From CAZEDU01 sp964511185 (GTDB taxonomy: Bacteria; Myxococcota; Myxococcia; Myxococcales; Myxococcaceae), in assembly GCA_964511185.1 (NCBI GenBank), contig CAZEDU010000030.1:1-45410 (forward strand): 45,410 nucleotides of DNA, given 5' to 3'. The notes beneath the pieces are model-generated. The model was not told where the DNA came from and did not search any database. It saw only the letters and a program-made list of their open reading frames with translations. Made by a program: the position numbers and the translations under genes. Numbering within the stretch: the stretch's first letter is position 1; every line of letters starts with the position of its first letter. Shown here piece by piece: positions 9,022 to 16,630 of the stretch.

Positions 9022-9756
9022 TCACCGCGCGCGCGGGCGGCGCTTCCCCTTGTCCGCCTGGAGCTCGCGAAGCGCATCGGCGGCGACCCAGCGGGCGCTG
9101 CGCGTGGCCGGATCACCGCCGCGTGGCCCGCCCGCCCGCTCGTTCGCGGCGTCGCGGATCCGCTCGGCGCAGGCGATGGCCTCGGCGCGAAGCGCTGGGT
9201 TGCGCTTGCCGACGTTTCGCAGCGCCCAGTTGACCGCCTTCTTCACGAAGTTGCGGTCATCGAAGGCGCCCCGCTCGATGAGCGGCAGCAGGTCCAGAAA
9301 GGCCTGGTCGCGCGCGGCCTTGTCGTGGACGGCGAGGCCGGCCATCAGAGAGAAGCCGCCGCGCTTCACCCACTCTTCGCGGCGGGCCGCCCACTCCACC
9401 GCCTGGGTCCAGGCATGCCGGGTCCGATCGAAGAGGCTGGTCGTGGCTTGATCGCACAGGTCCCAGGAATCGAAGTCACGCGCCCAGGCCTCGAGCTGCT
9501 TGGACGTGACCGCCGCCGGATCATCGACGAAACAGGCGAGCAAGCGCGCCTCGTGGTTCCCGGTCGCCCAAAGCGCGAGCGCCAGCGCGTGGTCGGTGCC
9601 GATCCGCTGGGCGATCCGACGCAGCTCGTAGATCGACACCCCGAACGCGCGCTCGACGTTGATGCCGTAGCGGGCCATGCCGGCGCGGTTCTTCTCGCTG
9701 CCCATCGCCTTCAGCTCGGCCACGAGCCCGGCTGCCTGTCGTTCGGCGCTCGTCAT
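9022..9756 (-). CDS. AlkD-like DNA alkylation repair protein
   Basis: This is a HEAT-like-repeat DNA glycosylase family member (DNA alkylation repair, COG4912). Such proteins remove bulky or cationic alkylated bases without flipping them. It has 244 residues from ATG at 9756. Seen family features are YGINVERAFGVSIYELR near the N-terminus, the FDSWDLCDQ motif containing the conserved W and D, and FVKKAVNWALRNVGKRNP in the last repeats. Those motifs line the DNA-binding groove. A longer reading from ATG at 9783 is possible but would run through the palindrome between this gene and the divergent MerR/TPR gene. The tail is Arg/Lys-rich. Specific substrate unknown. Confidence 0.9.
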   Translation of the reverse strand: MTSAERQAAGLVAELKAMGSEKNRAGMARYGINVERAFGVSIYELRRIAQRIGTDHALALALWATGNHEARLLACFVDDPAAVTSKQLEAWARDFDSWDLCDQATTSLFDRTRHAWTQAVEWAARREEWVKRGGFSLMAGLAVHDKAARDQAFLDLLPLIERGAFDDRNFVKKAVNWALRNVGKRNPALRAEAIACAERIRDAANERAGGPRGGDPATRSARWVAADALRELQADKGKRRPRAR

Positions 9757-9781
9757 CGCTTTCGACTGAGAAACCGGGGCC

Positions 9782-9810
9782 ATACCAAAAGCGTCAGCCC
9801 CTTGTGGTAT
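9782..9810. promoter_or_regulatory. Palindrome between AlkD-like and MerR/TPR genes
   Basis: ATACCAAAAG (9782-9791) and CTTGTGGTAT (9801-9810) are inverted arms matching at 9 of 10 positions with a 9-bp spacer. It sits 12 bp before the GTG of the MerR-like gene and 25 bp from the AlkD-like ATG. MerR-type proteins bind spaced palindromes in promoters and often regulate themselves, so this is a candidate operator. Confidence 0.45.
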
Positions 9811-9822
9811 TTCGTTCCTCAC

Positions 9823-10632
9823 GTGAGCGGATCAGCGACCAGCCCCGGCTACTCGGCCGCAGAAGCAGCGGCGCTCCTGGCGATTCCGCTCGCCCGGTTC
9901 CGCGCCCTGGCCAAGGCCGGCTACGCGTCCATGGGCGGCTGCCCGGAGCGCTTCCACTTTCAAGACCTCGTGCTCCTCCGCGCGGCCCAGCGCCTGAAGG
10001 AGCGCAAGGTCCCCACCCGGCGCATCGCCCGGGCGCTGGCGAACCTCAAGTCTCAGCTCCCGGCGGATCGGCCGTTGAGCTCCATCGTGCTGGTCGCCGA
10101 GGGCGAGGAGCTGCTCGCCCGCGATGGTCAGGCCCACTGGAACCCCGAGTCAGGACAGGTGGTCTTCGACTTCCGCTCGGATGCGCTGGCCGAGCGGCTC
10201 GCCTCGCTCAAGCCGCACCCTTCGCTCGAGGCGCTGTTCGACCGCGCCGTCGAGCTGGAGGAGCCGGCGCCCCAGGCCGCCATCGCGCTCTACACCCGCG
10301 TGCTGGAGCGCTCCCCGCTGCACGTCGACGCGTTGATCAACCTGGGCAGGCTGCACTACGCGCGCGGCAAGACGACCGAGGCGCGCGCCCTGTTCGAGCG
10401 GGCCGTCGCCGCCGCGCCCGACGACGCGATCGCCGCGTTCAACCACGCCATCACCTTGGAAGACGTGAGCGAGAGCGTCCAAGCCATCGCCGAGTACACC
10501 CGCGCGCTGTCGCTCGACCCGAGCCTGGCCGACGCCTACTTCAATTTGGCTCGGCTGTACGAGCGGCTGGGGCAGAAGACGGCGGCGCTGCGGCACCTGA
10601 AGGAATACCACCGCCGCTCGAGGCCGAGCTGA
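9823..10632 (+). CDS. MerR-type HTH fused to tetratricopeptide repeats
   Basis: This 269-residue protein begins with a MerR-like winged-helix DNA-binding region (about 9-75: YSAAEAAALLAIPLARFRAL, then FHFQDLVLLRAAQRLKERKVP). A short linker domain follows, then at least three TPR motifs (about 145-265, e.g. ALINLGRLHYARGKTTEARA and ADAYFNLARLYERLGQKTAA). TPRs bind peptides, so it probably acts as a transcription factor controlled by a protein partner rather than by a small ligand. The start is GTG at 9823; upstream codons lie in the palindromic promoter. Its last 92 bases overlap the convergent nuclease gene. The target genes are unknown; the divergent AlkD-like gene is the obvious candidate. 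Confidence 0.85.
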   Translation: MSGSATSPGYSAAEAAALLAIPLARFRALAKAGYASMGGCPERFHFQDLVLLRAAQRLKERKVPTRRIARALANLKSQLPADRPLSSIVLVAEGEELLARDGQAHWNPESGQVVFDFRSDALAERLASLKPHPSLEALFDRAVELEEPAPQAAIALYTRVLERSPLHVDALINLGRLHYARGKTTEARALFERAVAAAPDDAIAAFNHAITLEDVSESVQAIAEYTRALSLDPSLADAYFNLARLYERLGQKTAALRHLKEYHRRSRPS

Positions 10633-11587
10633 GCGCGTAGGCGGCCTTCGCCACCGCCGCCCGTCCGCACGGCCCACGAAACACGCAGCGCGCGCAGACC
10701 TCCAGCTTGTCGGTCTTGGGAAACGCCTGCTCGGGCTGCGGCGTGTTGCCCGACGCGTCGACGAGGTAGCCGCGCATCGTCTTGACGCTCTGGGCGAAGC
10801 GCTCTTTGAAGCGGTCGAGCTGCGCCGAGCGGATGTCGACCACCTCTTCGGTGCCCTCGTTCAGGTACACCAGCCGCGCCTGCATCTGCTCGACCGGCAG
10901 GCCGTACCGCGCCGACAGGTAGAGCGCGTAGCCTAAAACCTGGTCGTCGTAGCCTTCGCGCGGCTTCCCGGTCTTCCAGTCGACGATGACGGTGGTGCCG
11001 TCGTCTTGCCGGTACGCGAAGTCCGGCACCGCGAAGACCTTCACCCCCTCGAGGTGAAAGATGGACCGCTCGAAGTCCATCAGGTCCACCTCGAGCCACT
11101 GCTCCTGCTTGATGGTGCGCGCGCGCCGGAGCCAGGGCGACGAGAAGAACCAGGTCAACGCCTTCTGCACGTTCTGCCAGTTCTCCAGCCAGGCCGCGCT
11201 CTCGACCTTCTCGCCGTACTCGTGCTCGACCAGCCCGTTGAACTCCTTGCGCCACCGGTCGCGCCAGTAGCGCCGCGTGCGCGAGAACGCGAAGTCCTGC
11301 CGCATCACGTTGTGCACCCGGTCGATGACCCGCGCGGGGTCGAGCGTCCGGCCGTTCTTCGTCGCCATCAGCGCGCCGCGCACGGCCGCGTGCACGATGC
11401 TGCCGCCCCAAGTGAAGCGGTTGGACAGCTTCTTGAGCACGTAGAGCTGCCGCACCGACTGCGTGGCGAACGGCTCCCAGCCGCCCCACGACCGGTAGTA
11501 GTGAAAGTAGTAGGCGCGCGCGCAGCTCGAGAGCTTCTCGTGCCGGCTCTTCGACCAGGAGAACTCGTTGGTCAGGGGGCGCTTCAA
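10541..11587 (-). CDS. PD-(D/E)XK nuclease, Cas4/AddB-like with Fe-S cysteines
   Basis: This 348-residue nuclease belongs to the RecB/Cas4-like PD-(D/E)XK group. The active site is visible as Asp189 (VPDF) followed by Asp203-Trp-Lys205 (VDWKTGKP). Downstream QVLGYALYL is the usual conserved Q/Y helix. Cys22 near the N-terminus and Cys298-x2-Cys301-x5-Cys307 near the C-terminus reproduce the split 4Fe-4S layout of Cas4, AddB and Dna2. It is probably a DNA end-processing exonuclease. No helicase, CRISPR or Cas1 neighbour is present, so it stands alone. The final ~30 residues (Ser/Gly/Ala/Pro-rich) are encoded on the strand opposite the 3' end of the MerR/TPR gene and look like readthrough. It diverges from the SDR gene across 43 bp. 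Confidence 0.88.
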   Translation of the reverse strand: MKRPLTNEFSWSKSRHEKLSSCARAYYFHYYRSWGGWEPFATQSVRQLYVLKKLSNRFTWGGSIVHAAVRGALMATKNGRTLDPARVIDRVHNVMRQDFAFSRTRRYWRDRWRKEFNGLVEHEYGEKVESAAWLENWQNVQKALTWFFSSPWLRRARTIKQEQWLEVDLMDFERSIFHLEGVKVFAVPDFAYRQDDGTTVIVDWKTGKPREGYDDQVLGYALYLSARYGLPVEQMQARLVYLNEGTEEVVDIRSAQLDRFKERFAQSVKTMRGYLVDASGNTPQPEQAFPKTDKLEVCARCVFRGPCGRAAVAKAAYALSSASSGGGIPSGAAAPPSSAPAARTAEPN

Positions 11588-11630
11588 GGCTTGGTCATCT
11601 TATGCCGGGCTGGGGTATGAGGGCCTCCCG

Positions 11631-12455
11631 ATGAGGCCAGTTTCTGACGCGAACCGTACGGTCCTGATCACCGGCGCCTCCAGCGGCCTGGGCGAGGCCT
11701 GCGCCCGGGCCTTCGCCTCCCATGGCTCCCGCGTGGTGCTCGCGGCGCGGCGGGAGGACCGCCTGAACGAGCTGACCGCCCTCTTGCAGAGCCAGGGGCA
11801 CCGCGCGCTCGCCGTGCGCTGCGACGTCACCCAGCCCGACGACGCGCGCGCCCTGTTCGACCGGCTGGGCGAGACGTTCGGCGCGCTCGACGTGCTCGTC
11901 AACAACGCGGGCGTCGGGCTGTTCGGGCCGCTGGAAGCGGTGACCGACGCGCAGCTCGAGCGGGTCTTCCAGGTGAACGTGCTGGGGCTCACGCGCGTGA
12001 CCCAAGGCGCGCTGCCGTTTCTGAAGAAGAGCGCCGACGCGCACGTGGTGAACGTGAGCTCGGTGCTCGGTCACCGCGCGCTGCCGATGCTGGGCGGCTA
12101 CAGCGCCTCGAAGGCCGCGGTGAACTCGCTCACCGAGTCGATGCGGCTGGAGCTCGCGCCCTGGGGCATCGACGTGCACCTGGTGTCCCCCGGCCTCATC
12201 GCCACCGAGTTCCGGCAGGTGCGGCTGCACGCCCCGGGCTTCGGCCCCGAGCAGCTGCCCGACGACGGCGTGCCGCCCGAGGCGGTGGCCCAGACCATCG
12301 TGGAGATGTGCCGGACCGGCCGAAAAGAGGCGGTGGTCGGCTGGTCGTCCCGCGCCATCGTGTGGAGCAACCGGCTCGCGCCGCGCCTGTTCGACAAGAT
12401 CGCCCACCGCATGGTGGGCCCCTCGGCCAAGCCGCCGAAGACGCCGAATGCCTGA
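11631..12455 (+). CDS. Short-chain dehydrogenase/reductase (SDR)
   Basis: This is a classical NAD(P)-dependent SDR of 274 residues. The N-terminal cofactor motif is TGASSGLG; NNAG follows in the core, and the active site has a Ser in VNVSSVLG and YSASK with the catalytic Tyr and Lys. Arg residues after the second strand (AARRE) favour NADP(H). The C-terminal extension with WSNRLAPRLFD resembles DHRS7/YqjQ-type SDRs that associate with membranes. ATG at 11631 is chosen because the fold begins just after it; an upstream GTG at 11568 would overlap the divergent nuclease gene. Its stop overlaps the mutY start by 8 bases, so the two are co-translated. Substrate unknown. Confidence 0.92.
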   Translation: MRPVSDANRTVLITGASSGLGEACARAFASHGSRVVLAARREDRLNELTALLQSQGHRALAVRCDVTQPDDARALFDRLGETFGALDVLVNNAGVGLFGPLEAVTDAQLERVFQVNVLGLTRVTQGALPFLKKSADAHVVNVSSVLGHRALPMLGGYSASKAAVNSLTESMRLELAPWGIDVHLVSPGLIATEFRQVRLHAPGFGPEQLPDDGVPPEAVAQTIVEMCRTGRKEAVVGWSSRAIVWSNRLAPRLFDKIAHRMVGPSAKPPKTPNA

Positions 12456-13497
12456 TCCGCTGCGCACCGAGCTGCTCGCGTGGTTCGACCGCGCCCAGCG
12501 CGACCTGCCCTGGCGCAAGACGCGCGACCCGTACGCCATCTGGGTGAGCGAGGTGATGCTGCAGCAGACGCAGGTGGCCACCGTCATTCCGTATTGGCGG
12601 CGCTTCCTCGCGCGGTTTCCGACGGTGGAGGCGCTGGCCGAAGCGCCGCTCGACGACGTGCTGGGGCACTGGAAGGGGCTCGGTTACTACTCGCGCGCGC
12701 GCAACCTGCACCGCGCCGCGCAGACGCTCGCCGCGGCGGGGCGGGCCGGGCTGCCGCGCACCGCGAAGGACCTGCTGCAGCTGCCCGGCTTCGGCCGCTA
12801 CACCGCCGGCGCGGTGGCGTCCATCGCCTTCGGCGAGGAGGCGCCCATCGTCGATGGAAACGTAGCGCGCGTCTTCTCCCGCCTGTTCGAGGTGGAGGGC
12901 GCGCCGGGCGAGAAGGCGCGCGAGGCGAGGCTGTGGCAGCTGGCCGAGGAGCGCGTATGCGGTGAGCGCCCGGGCGACTGGAACCAGGCGCTGATGGAGC
13001 TCGGCGCGCTTATCTGCCTCCCCGACAACCCGACGTGTCTCCTCTGCCCGGTGCGCGCCTTCTGCGGCGCTTGCCGGAGCGGGCGGGTGGCGGAGCTGCC
13101 GCCCAAGCGCGTGCGCGCGCCGCGGCAGTCGCTCCACCTGGGCCTGGCGCTGTGGCGGAAAGAGAGCGCGGTGCTGCTCGCCCGGCGCGCGGAGAAGGGG
13201 CTCTTCGGCGGGCTGTGGGAGCTGCCCAGCTGGCCGTTGTCGAAGGGAGAGAGCGCGCAGGACGCCGCGGCCCGCGCCTTTCGCAAGGCGCTCGAGCTGG
13301 GGGCGCCTCTGGGCCAGGTGCAGCGCACGCTCACCCACCGGGACTTGACGCTCACCCTCTACCCGGTGCTCCGCGGCAAGCCGCCCGGCAAGGCGCATTA
13401 CTTAGAAACCCGCTGGGCCACCCCGGCCGAGGCGGAGTCGCTCGGCATCAGCACCGCGATGCAGAAGGCCCTCGAGCTCGCGTGGAAGAGCCCCTGA
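12448..13497 (+). CDS. mutY: A/G-specific adenine DNA glycosylase
   Basis: MutY removes adenine mispaired with 8-oxoguanine. The 349-residue protein is full length. Glu35 in EVMLQQTQV and Asp136 in IVDGNVARV are the catalytic pair. The helix-hairpin-helix LPGFGRYTAGAV lies before the Asp. The Fe-S cluster cysteines are Cys190-x6-Cys197-x2-Cys200-x5-Cys206, exactly the MutY spacing. The C-terminal NUDIX-like 8-oxoG recognition domain (about 225-345) contains LFGGLWELPSWP. The ATG overlaps the SDR stop, and the next gene starts 3 bases after its stop. The three genes therefore form a tight operon. Together with Ku, AlkD-like, RadC and RecQ, it adds to a repair-rich window. Confidence 0.97.
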   Translation: MPDPLRTELLAWFDRAQRDLPWRKTRDPYAIWVSEVMLQQTQVATVIPYWRRFLARFPTVEALAEAPLDDVLGHWKGLGYYSRARNLHRAAQTLAAAGRAGLPRTAKDLLQLPGFGRYTAGAVASIAFGEEAPIVDGNVARVFSRLFEVEGAPGEKAREARLWQLAEERVCGERPGDWNQALMELGALICLPDNPTCLLCPVRAFCGACRSGRVAELPPKRVRAPRQSLHLGLALWRKESAVLLARRAEKGLFGGLWELPSWPLSKGESAQDAAARAFRKALELGAPLGQVQRTLTHRDLTLTLYPVLRGKPPGKAHYLETRWATPAEAESLGISTAMQKALELAWKSP

Positions 13498-13499
13498 CG

Positions 13500-14456
13500 A
13501 TGTCCGCGCGCGACCCCGGCGAGGGCTATCGGCGCGATCGCGTCACGGCCGAGGAGCGCTTCGACGAGGTGGAGGCGACCGTCTCGCACCTCTTGCGGTG
13601 GGCGCACCCGGGGCTCGGCGGCAAGAGCTTCGGCGGCGCGCTGTACCAGGGGCTGACCGAGCGCGGGCTGCTCGAGGCGCGCGCGGTGTTCGAGCTGGGC
13701 GGAGGGCTGGGCGACCTGGCCTCCGAGCTGTGCCGGGCGGCGGGCGGCCCGCTTCGCTACACGTTCCTCGAGCTGTCCCCTCGCCTGGCCCGCGCCCAGC
13801 GCGCGAAGGTCCCGCACGCGGAGTCGGTCGGCGCGCACGCCGAGCGGCTGCCCTTTCGGGACGCGAGCCTGCGCGGCCTCTTCCTCTCCAACGAGGTCAT
13901 CGCGGACCTCCGCGTGGTCGAGGCGGGCTCGCGCGAGGGCGAGGCGCTGCGCGCGCGCTACGCGCTCGACGTCGCTCGAGGGCAGCTGATCAACGCGGGC
14001 GCGATGCGTCTGCTCGAGGAGCTCAGGCGCGTGCTCGCCCCGGGCGCGGCGACGTGCCTCACCGAGTTCGGCGGCGACTTTCCCCCCCGCGCGGTGCGCC
14101 TGGAAGGGCCGGGCGGACGCGGCAGACACCACGAGCACTCGATCCACTTCGGACAGCTCGAGCAGGTCGCGCGCGCCTTGGGGTTTTCGACCGAGCGGGT
14201 GCCGCTGCACGTGCTGGTGGGCGCCGACCCGGCGCTCCGCGTCGCCAGCTACCTGGACCTCCTGCGGCTGCGCCGCTTCGTTCCGTCGCTCCCGGTCTTC
14301 GCCTTCCCCGGGTCGGAGCTCCAGCGCCGGCACCCGGTGTTGACCCGCCTCTTTCGCTTCGACTTCCCCCCGCTCGGCTCGCCGCGCTTCCCCGAGCCTC
14401 AGGCGACGGGCGGCTTCTTCCAGCTCTTCCACGCGCTCATCCTGCGCGTTGGATGA
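13500..14456 (+). CDS. MidA-like class I SAM-dependent methyltransferase
   Basis: This 318-residue protein has a Rossmann-type SAM site. Motif I is FELGGGLGDLASEL (about residues 62-75), with an acidic post-I strand FLELSPRLARAQ. The phrase LFLSNEVIADLRVV resembles the ANE.xDA.PV motif of MidA/NDUFAF7 (DUF185) arginine methyltransferases. FLELSP..ARAQ likewise matches their E.SP.LR..Q. Bacterial members are poorly characterised. The second half (PRAVRLEGPG onward) is divergent, so the substrate cannot be given. It starts 2 bases after the mutY stop and ends the SDR-mutY operon; a hairpin follows at once. Confidence 0.8.
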   Translation: MSARDPGEGYRRDRVTAEERFDEVEATVSHLLRWAHPGLGGKSFGGALYQGLTERGLLEARAVFELGGGLGDLASELCRAAGGPLRYTFLELSPRLARAQRAKVPHAESVGAHAERLPFRDASLRGLFLSNEVIADLRVVEAGSREGEALRARYALDVARGQLINAGAMRLLEELRRVLAPGAATCLTEFGGDFPPRAVRLEGPGGRGRHHEHSIHFGQLEQVARALGFSTERVPLHVLVGADPALRVASYLDLLRLRRFVPSLPVFAFPGSELQRRHPVLTRLFRFDFPPLGSPRFPEPQATGGFFQLFHALILRVG

Positions 14457-14460
14457 AGGT

Positions 14461-14482
14461 CCGTCTGTCGGGAGGCAGACGG
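14461..14482 (+). terminator. Hairpin after the SDR-mutY-methyltransferase operon
   Basis: CCGTCTG (14461-14467) and CAGACGG (14476-14482) are perfect 7-bp arms around an 8-base loop, 4 bases after the operon stop. No T-run follows, so it is at best a weak terminator or a 3' mRNA-stabilising hairpin. A second pair, ACGGTC (14490-14495) with GACCGT (14519-14524), is followed by TTT. Confidence 0.45.
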
Positions 14483-14581
14483 GCGTGAGACGGTCAACCC
14501 ATTTTTACGTGCCATTCGGACCGTTTTGGCCCAATGTGCAGCCGCTTCACCCCACCCCACTTCCCACAGGAGCTCTTGGAG

Positions 14582-14788
14582 ATGCCTCCGTCCAAGAAGA
14601 CCACCGCGCCCACTGAGAAGCGGACCAGCACGACGTCCATCCCGCCCGCCGCGCCCCGCCGCACCATCACGCACGAAGAGATCGCGATGCGCGCGTATGA
14701 GATCTACCAGGCGCGCGGCGGCAATCATGGCCGCCACGAAGATGACTGGCAGCAGGCCGAGCGCGAGCTGAAGCTCGGCCGTCAGTAG
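14582..14788 (+). CDS. Small DUF2934 protein
   Basis: This 68-residue protein has a Lys/Thr/Pro-rich, disordered first half and a C-terminal DUF2934 motif: ITHEEIAMRAYEIYQARGG followed by DDWQQAEREL. DUF2934 is found alone or at the end of stress-related proteins, and its function is unknown. ATG at 14582 is preferred because TTGGAG precedes it with good spacing and an ACAGGAG lies further upstream; an earlier in-frame ATG at 14534 lacks a site. It stands alone between a plus-strand operon and the convergent MetE-like gene. Confidence 0.85.
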   Translation: MPPSKKTTAPTEKRTSTTSIPPAAPRRTITHEEIAMRAYEIYQARGGNHGRHEDDWQQAERELKLGRQ

Positions 14789-14795
14789 CGGCGCG

Positions 14796-15889
14796 TCACG
14801 GCGCCGGCGGCGGGGCCATCGACGCGTCGGCTTCGGCGAGCGCGCGCATGCGGCGCTGCGACTGCCGGACCTGCTCGAACACCTGCTCCGCGTCGCGCAC
14901 CGAGCGCATCGCCAGGCCGCACGCGGGCGTCACCGGCAGCTGCGCGAGCAGCGGACCGAACGGAATCGAGCTGGGGAGCGTGGCGCGCAGCCCCGCTTCC
15001 ACCGACTCGACCAGCTCGTCCAGCTCGAAGGTCGACGAGAGGTCGGTCGGCACGATGCCCAACGACAGGCGCGCCCCTTGCGAGAGGAACCGCAGGAACG
15101 CGTCGCGCTCCTCGAGCACGGCGTCGAGCGAGAGCCGGACGTCGATCGACAGCAGATCGATCCCCAGCTCGAGCATCGAGCGCCAGTCGGTGTTGCTGCA
15201 GCAGTGCAGCCCGACCAGCGCGCCTTCCCGCTGCAGCGCGGTGACGAACAGCTTGAGCTCCTGCAAGAGCAGCAGGTGGCGCGGGTCGCGGCGGTCGAAG
15301 GCGTACAGCCCGGGCTCGTCGAGGAAGAAGAGGGGCGTCGCCGAGGCGCGCCGCACCGCCTTCACCATCGCGAGCGACTTTGCCATCAAGAGGCGGAAGA
15401 TCTGCTGATCCAGCGGCTCGACCTCGGCCGCGGGCTTGCCGGTCGACGTCCGCGCCACCCAGCGCACGGTGGCGGGGCCGGCGAGCTGCACCTTGGCGAA
15501 GGGGAGCTTTCGCTCCTGCACNNNNNNNNNNAGAGGAACGGCTTCCAGGCCCGGCACGCGGTCGACGACGGCTCGAAGGGCGCCAGCGCCTCGGACTGCA
15601 GCGCGGACTCGATGGCGGTGCCGTACGGCTCCCGCTGCGCCATCCACGTCTCCAGGTCGACGGTGCACATGCCTTCGTCGTCGAAGGAGAGGCCGGGCAG
15701 CCCATCCAGCGCGGCGGGGATCATGAACTCCCCTGGATGCCCGACAGGCAGCTGCGGCAGATACGGGACGTCGACCTGCAGCGCCATCTGGAGCGCGAGC
15801 TCCTGCTGCGTGTGCGGCAGGCTACCGATGCCGGTGGTCGCGTTGTGGGGAAGCAGCTGCAGGGCACGCCGAACGCTGGGGACGGTCAT
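14796..15889 (-). CDS. MetE/UROD-like cobalamin-independent methionine-synthase family protein, interrupted by N gap
   Basis: This is a short (~360-residue) TIM-barrel protein of the UROD/MetE-like superfamily. The N-terminal TTGIGSLPHT is the usual opening motif. The likely zinc ligands are visible in GLHCCSNTDW (His plus Cys two residues on) and TPACGLAMRS near the C-terminus, like the MetE zinc site. FLDEPGLYAFD is a further core motif. It lacks the N-terminal half of classical MetE, resembling core-MetE or corrinoid-linked methyltransferases. It may transfer a methyl group to homocysteine or another thiol from a corrinoid donor (inference). Ten Ns at 15522-15531 split it: the two parts lie in different frames, and they would join if the true gap length were 2 modulo 3. 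The start is ATG at 15889. Confidence 0.8.
15522..15531. other. Assembly gap (10 N)
   Basis: A placeholder of 10 Ns lies inside the MetE-like gene. The frame upstream and the frame downstream differ, so the true length cannot be 10 if the gene is intact. Confidence 0.99.
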
Positions 15890-15911
15890 GGCCTGCTCAG
15901 TCTAGTGCTTT

Positions 15912-16430
15912 TCAATGCTGCTCCACCTCACGAAAGGGACGCGCCCGGTCCGACGCGGGTCGCTTCGACAGAGAGCTGGGCGCGTTGGCGTGCGCGCCGT
16001 CGGCGACGCCGATGCCGAGCCGATTGACCAGCTCGCCGCCGAGCCAGCCGGTGACCAAGGCCAGCGCCACCGCGACGCCCGCGAAGATGATCGCGAGCCC
16101 CTCGGGGCGCGCCGGCGCGTCGAAGCGCAGGAGCCAGCTGGCGACGAAGAGCACCAGCACCACCACGTTGCCCAGGCCGTGGTACGCGCCGATCGCCTTG
16201 GCGCGCGTGCGCGGCGGGATGGCGAGCCAATCGACCAGGCCGAACACCCCGGCGACCAGGCCCGTCACCACGCCGATGGCGATGAGCCAGAAGGACATCT
16301 CGAACCAGAAGACGCTGCCGGACAGAAGCCCGACGATGTCGAAGACGAAGGCGGTCGCGAGCAACCCGAGCGGAAAGACGATCAGCATCGGGTGAATCGG
16401 ATGGCCGAACAGCTTGGCTTGGCTTTCCAT
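15912..16430 (-). CDS. DUF2231 membrane protein
   Basis: This 172-residue protein matches DUF2231: an N-terminal GHPIHPMLIVFPLGLL, then four hydrophobic segments (about 13-33, 42-64, 87-107 and 115-137). The conserved His residues in GHPIHP and in AYHGLGN could bind heme or metal within the membrane. The function is not established. The tail after the last helix is short and charged. ATG at 16430 matches the family start; longer in-frame readings run into the inverted-repeat element. It lies downstream of metH on the same strand, separated by that element, and upstream of the MetE-like gene by 22 bases, so the last two may be co-transcribed. Confidence 0.9.
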   Translation of the reverse strand: MESQAKLFGHPIHPMLIVFPLGLLATAFVFDIVGLLSGSVFWFEMSFWLIAIGVVTGLVAGVFGLVDWLAIPPRTRAKAIGAYHGLGNVVVLVLFVASWLLRFDAPARPEGLAIIFAGVAVALALVTGWLGGELVNRLGIGVADGAHANAPSSLSKRPASDRARPFREVEQH

Positions 16431-16510
16431 CGAAGCGCTCCTCTCCCTCCCAACGGTGGGAGCGGATGGACGCCTGCGCAACGAAGCGCCCGCCTGCCTG
16501 GTTGGAGAGG

Positions 16511-16630
16511 GGGGACCGTCCCCGGAGGGGACTGTCCCCGGAAGTTGCGAGCCCTCGAGCGGGCTGAGCCGCTGGCTTTCGCGCGTGGCCTTGGGAAAAC
16601 CGGGGACAGTCCCTTTCAGGGACAGTCCCC
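16511..16630. repeat. 120-bp element with 31-bp imperfect inverted repeats
   Basis: The arms 16511-16541 and 16600-16630 match inversely at 27 of 31 positions, with the inner 14 bp perfect. Each arm contains two copies of a near-palindrome of the type GGGGAC[CT]GTCCCC. The 58-bp interior has no recognisable gene. The right arm ends immediately beside the metH stop codon. It resembles a REP/BIME doublet or a tiny MITE mobilised by a RAYT-type transposase; that assignment is inference. Confidence 0.8.

Noticed and set aside
10541..11587. Nuclease as part of a CRISPR-Cas locus
   Set aside because: There are no repeats, cas1 or cas2 nearby; the Cas4-like features alone are not enough.
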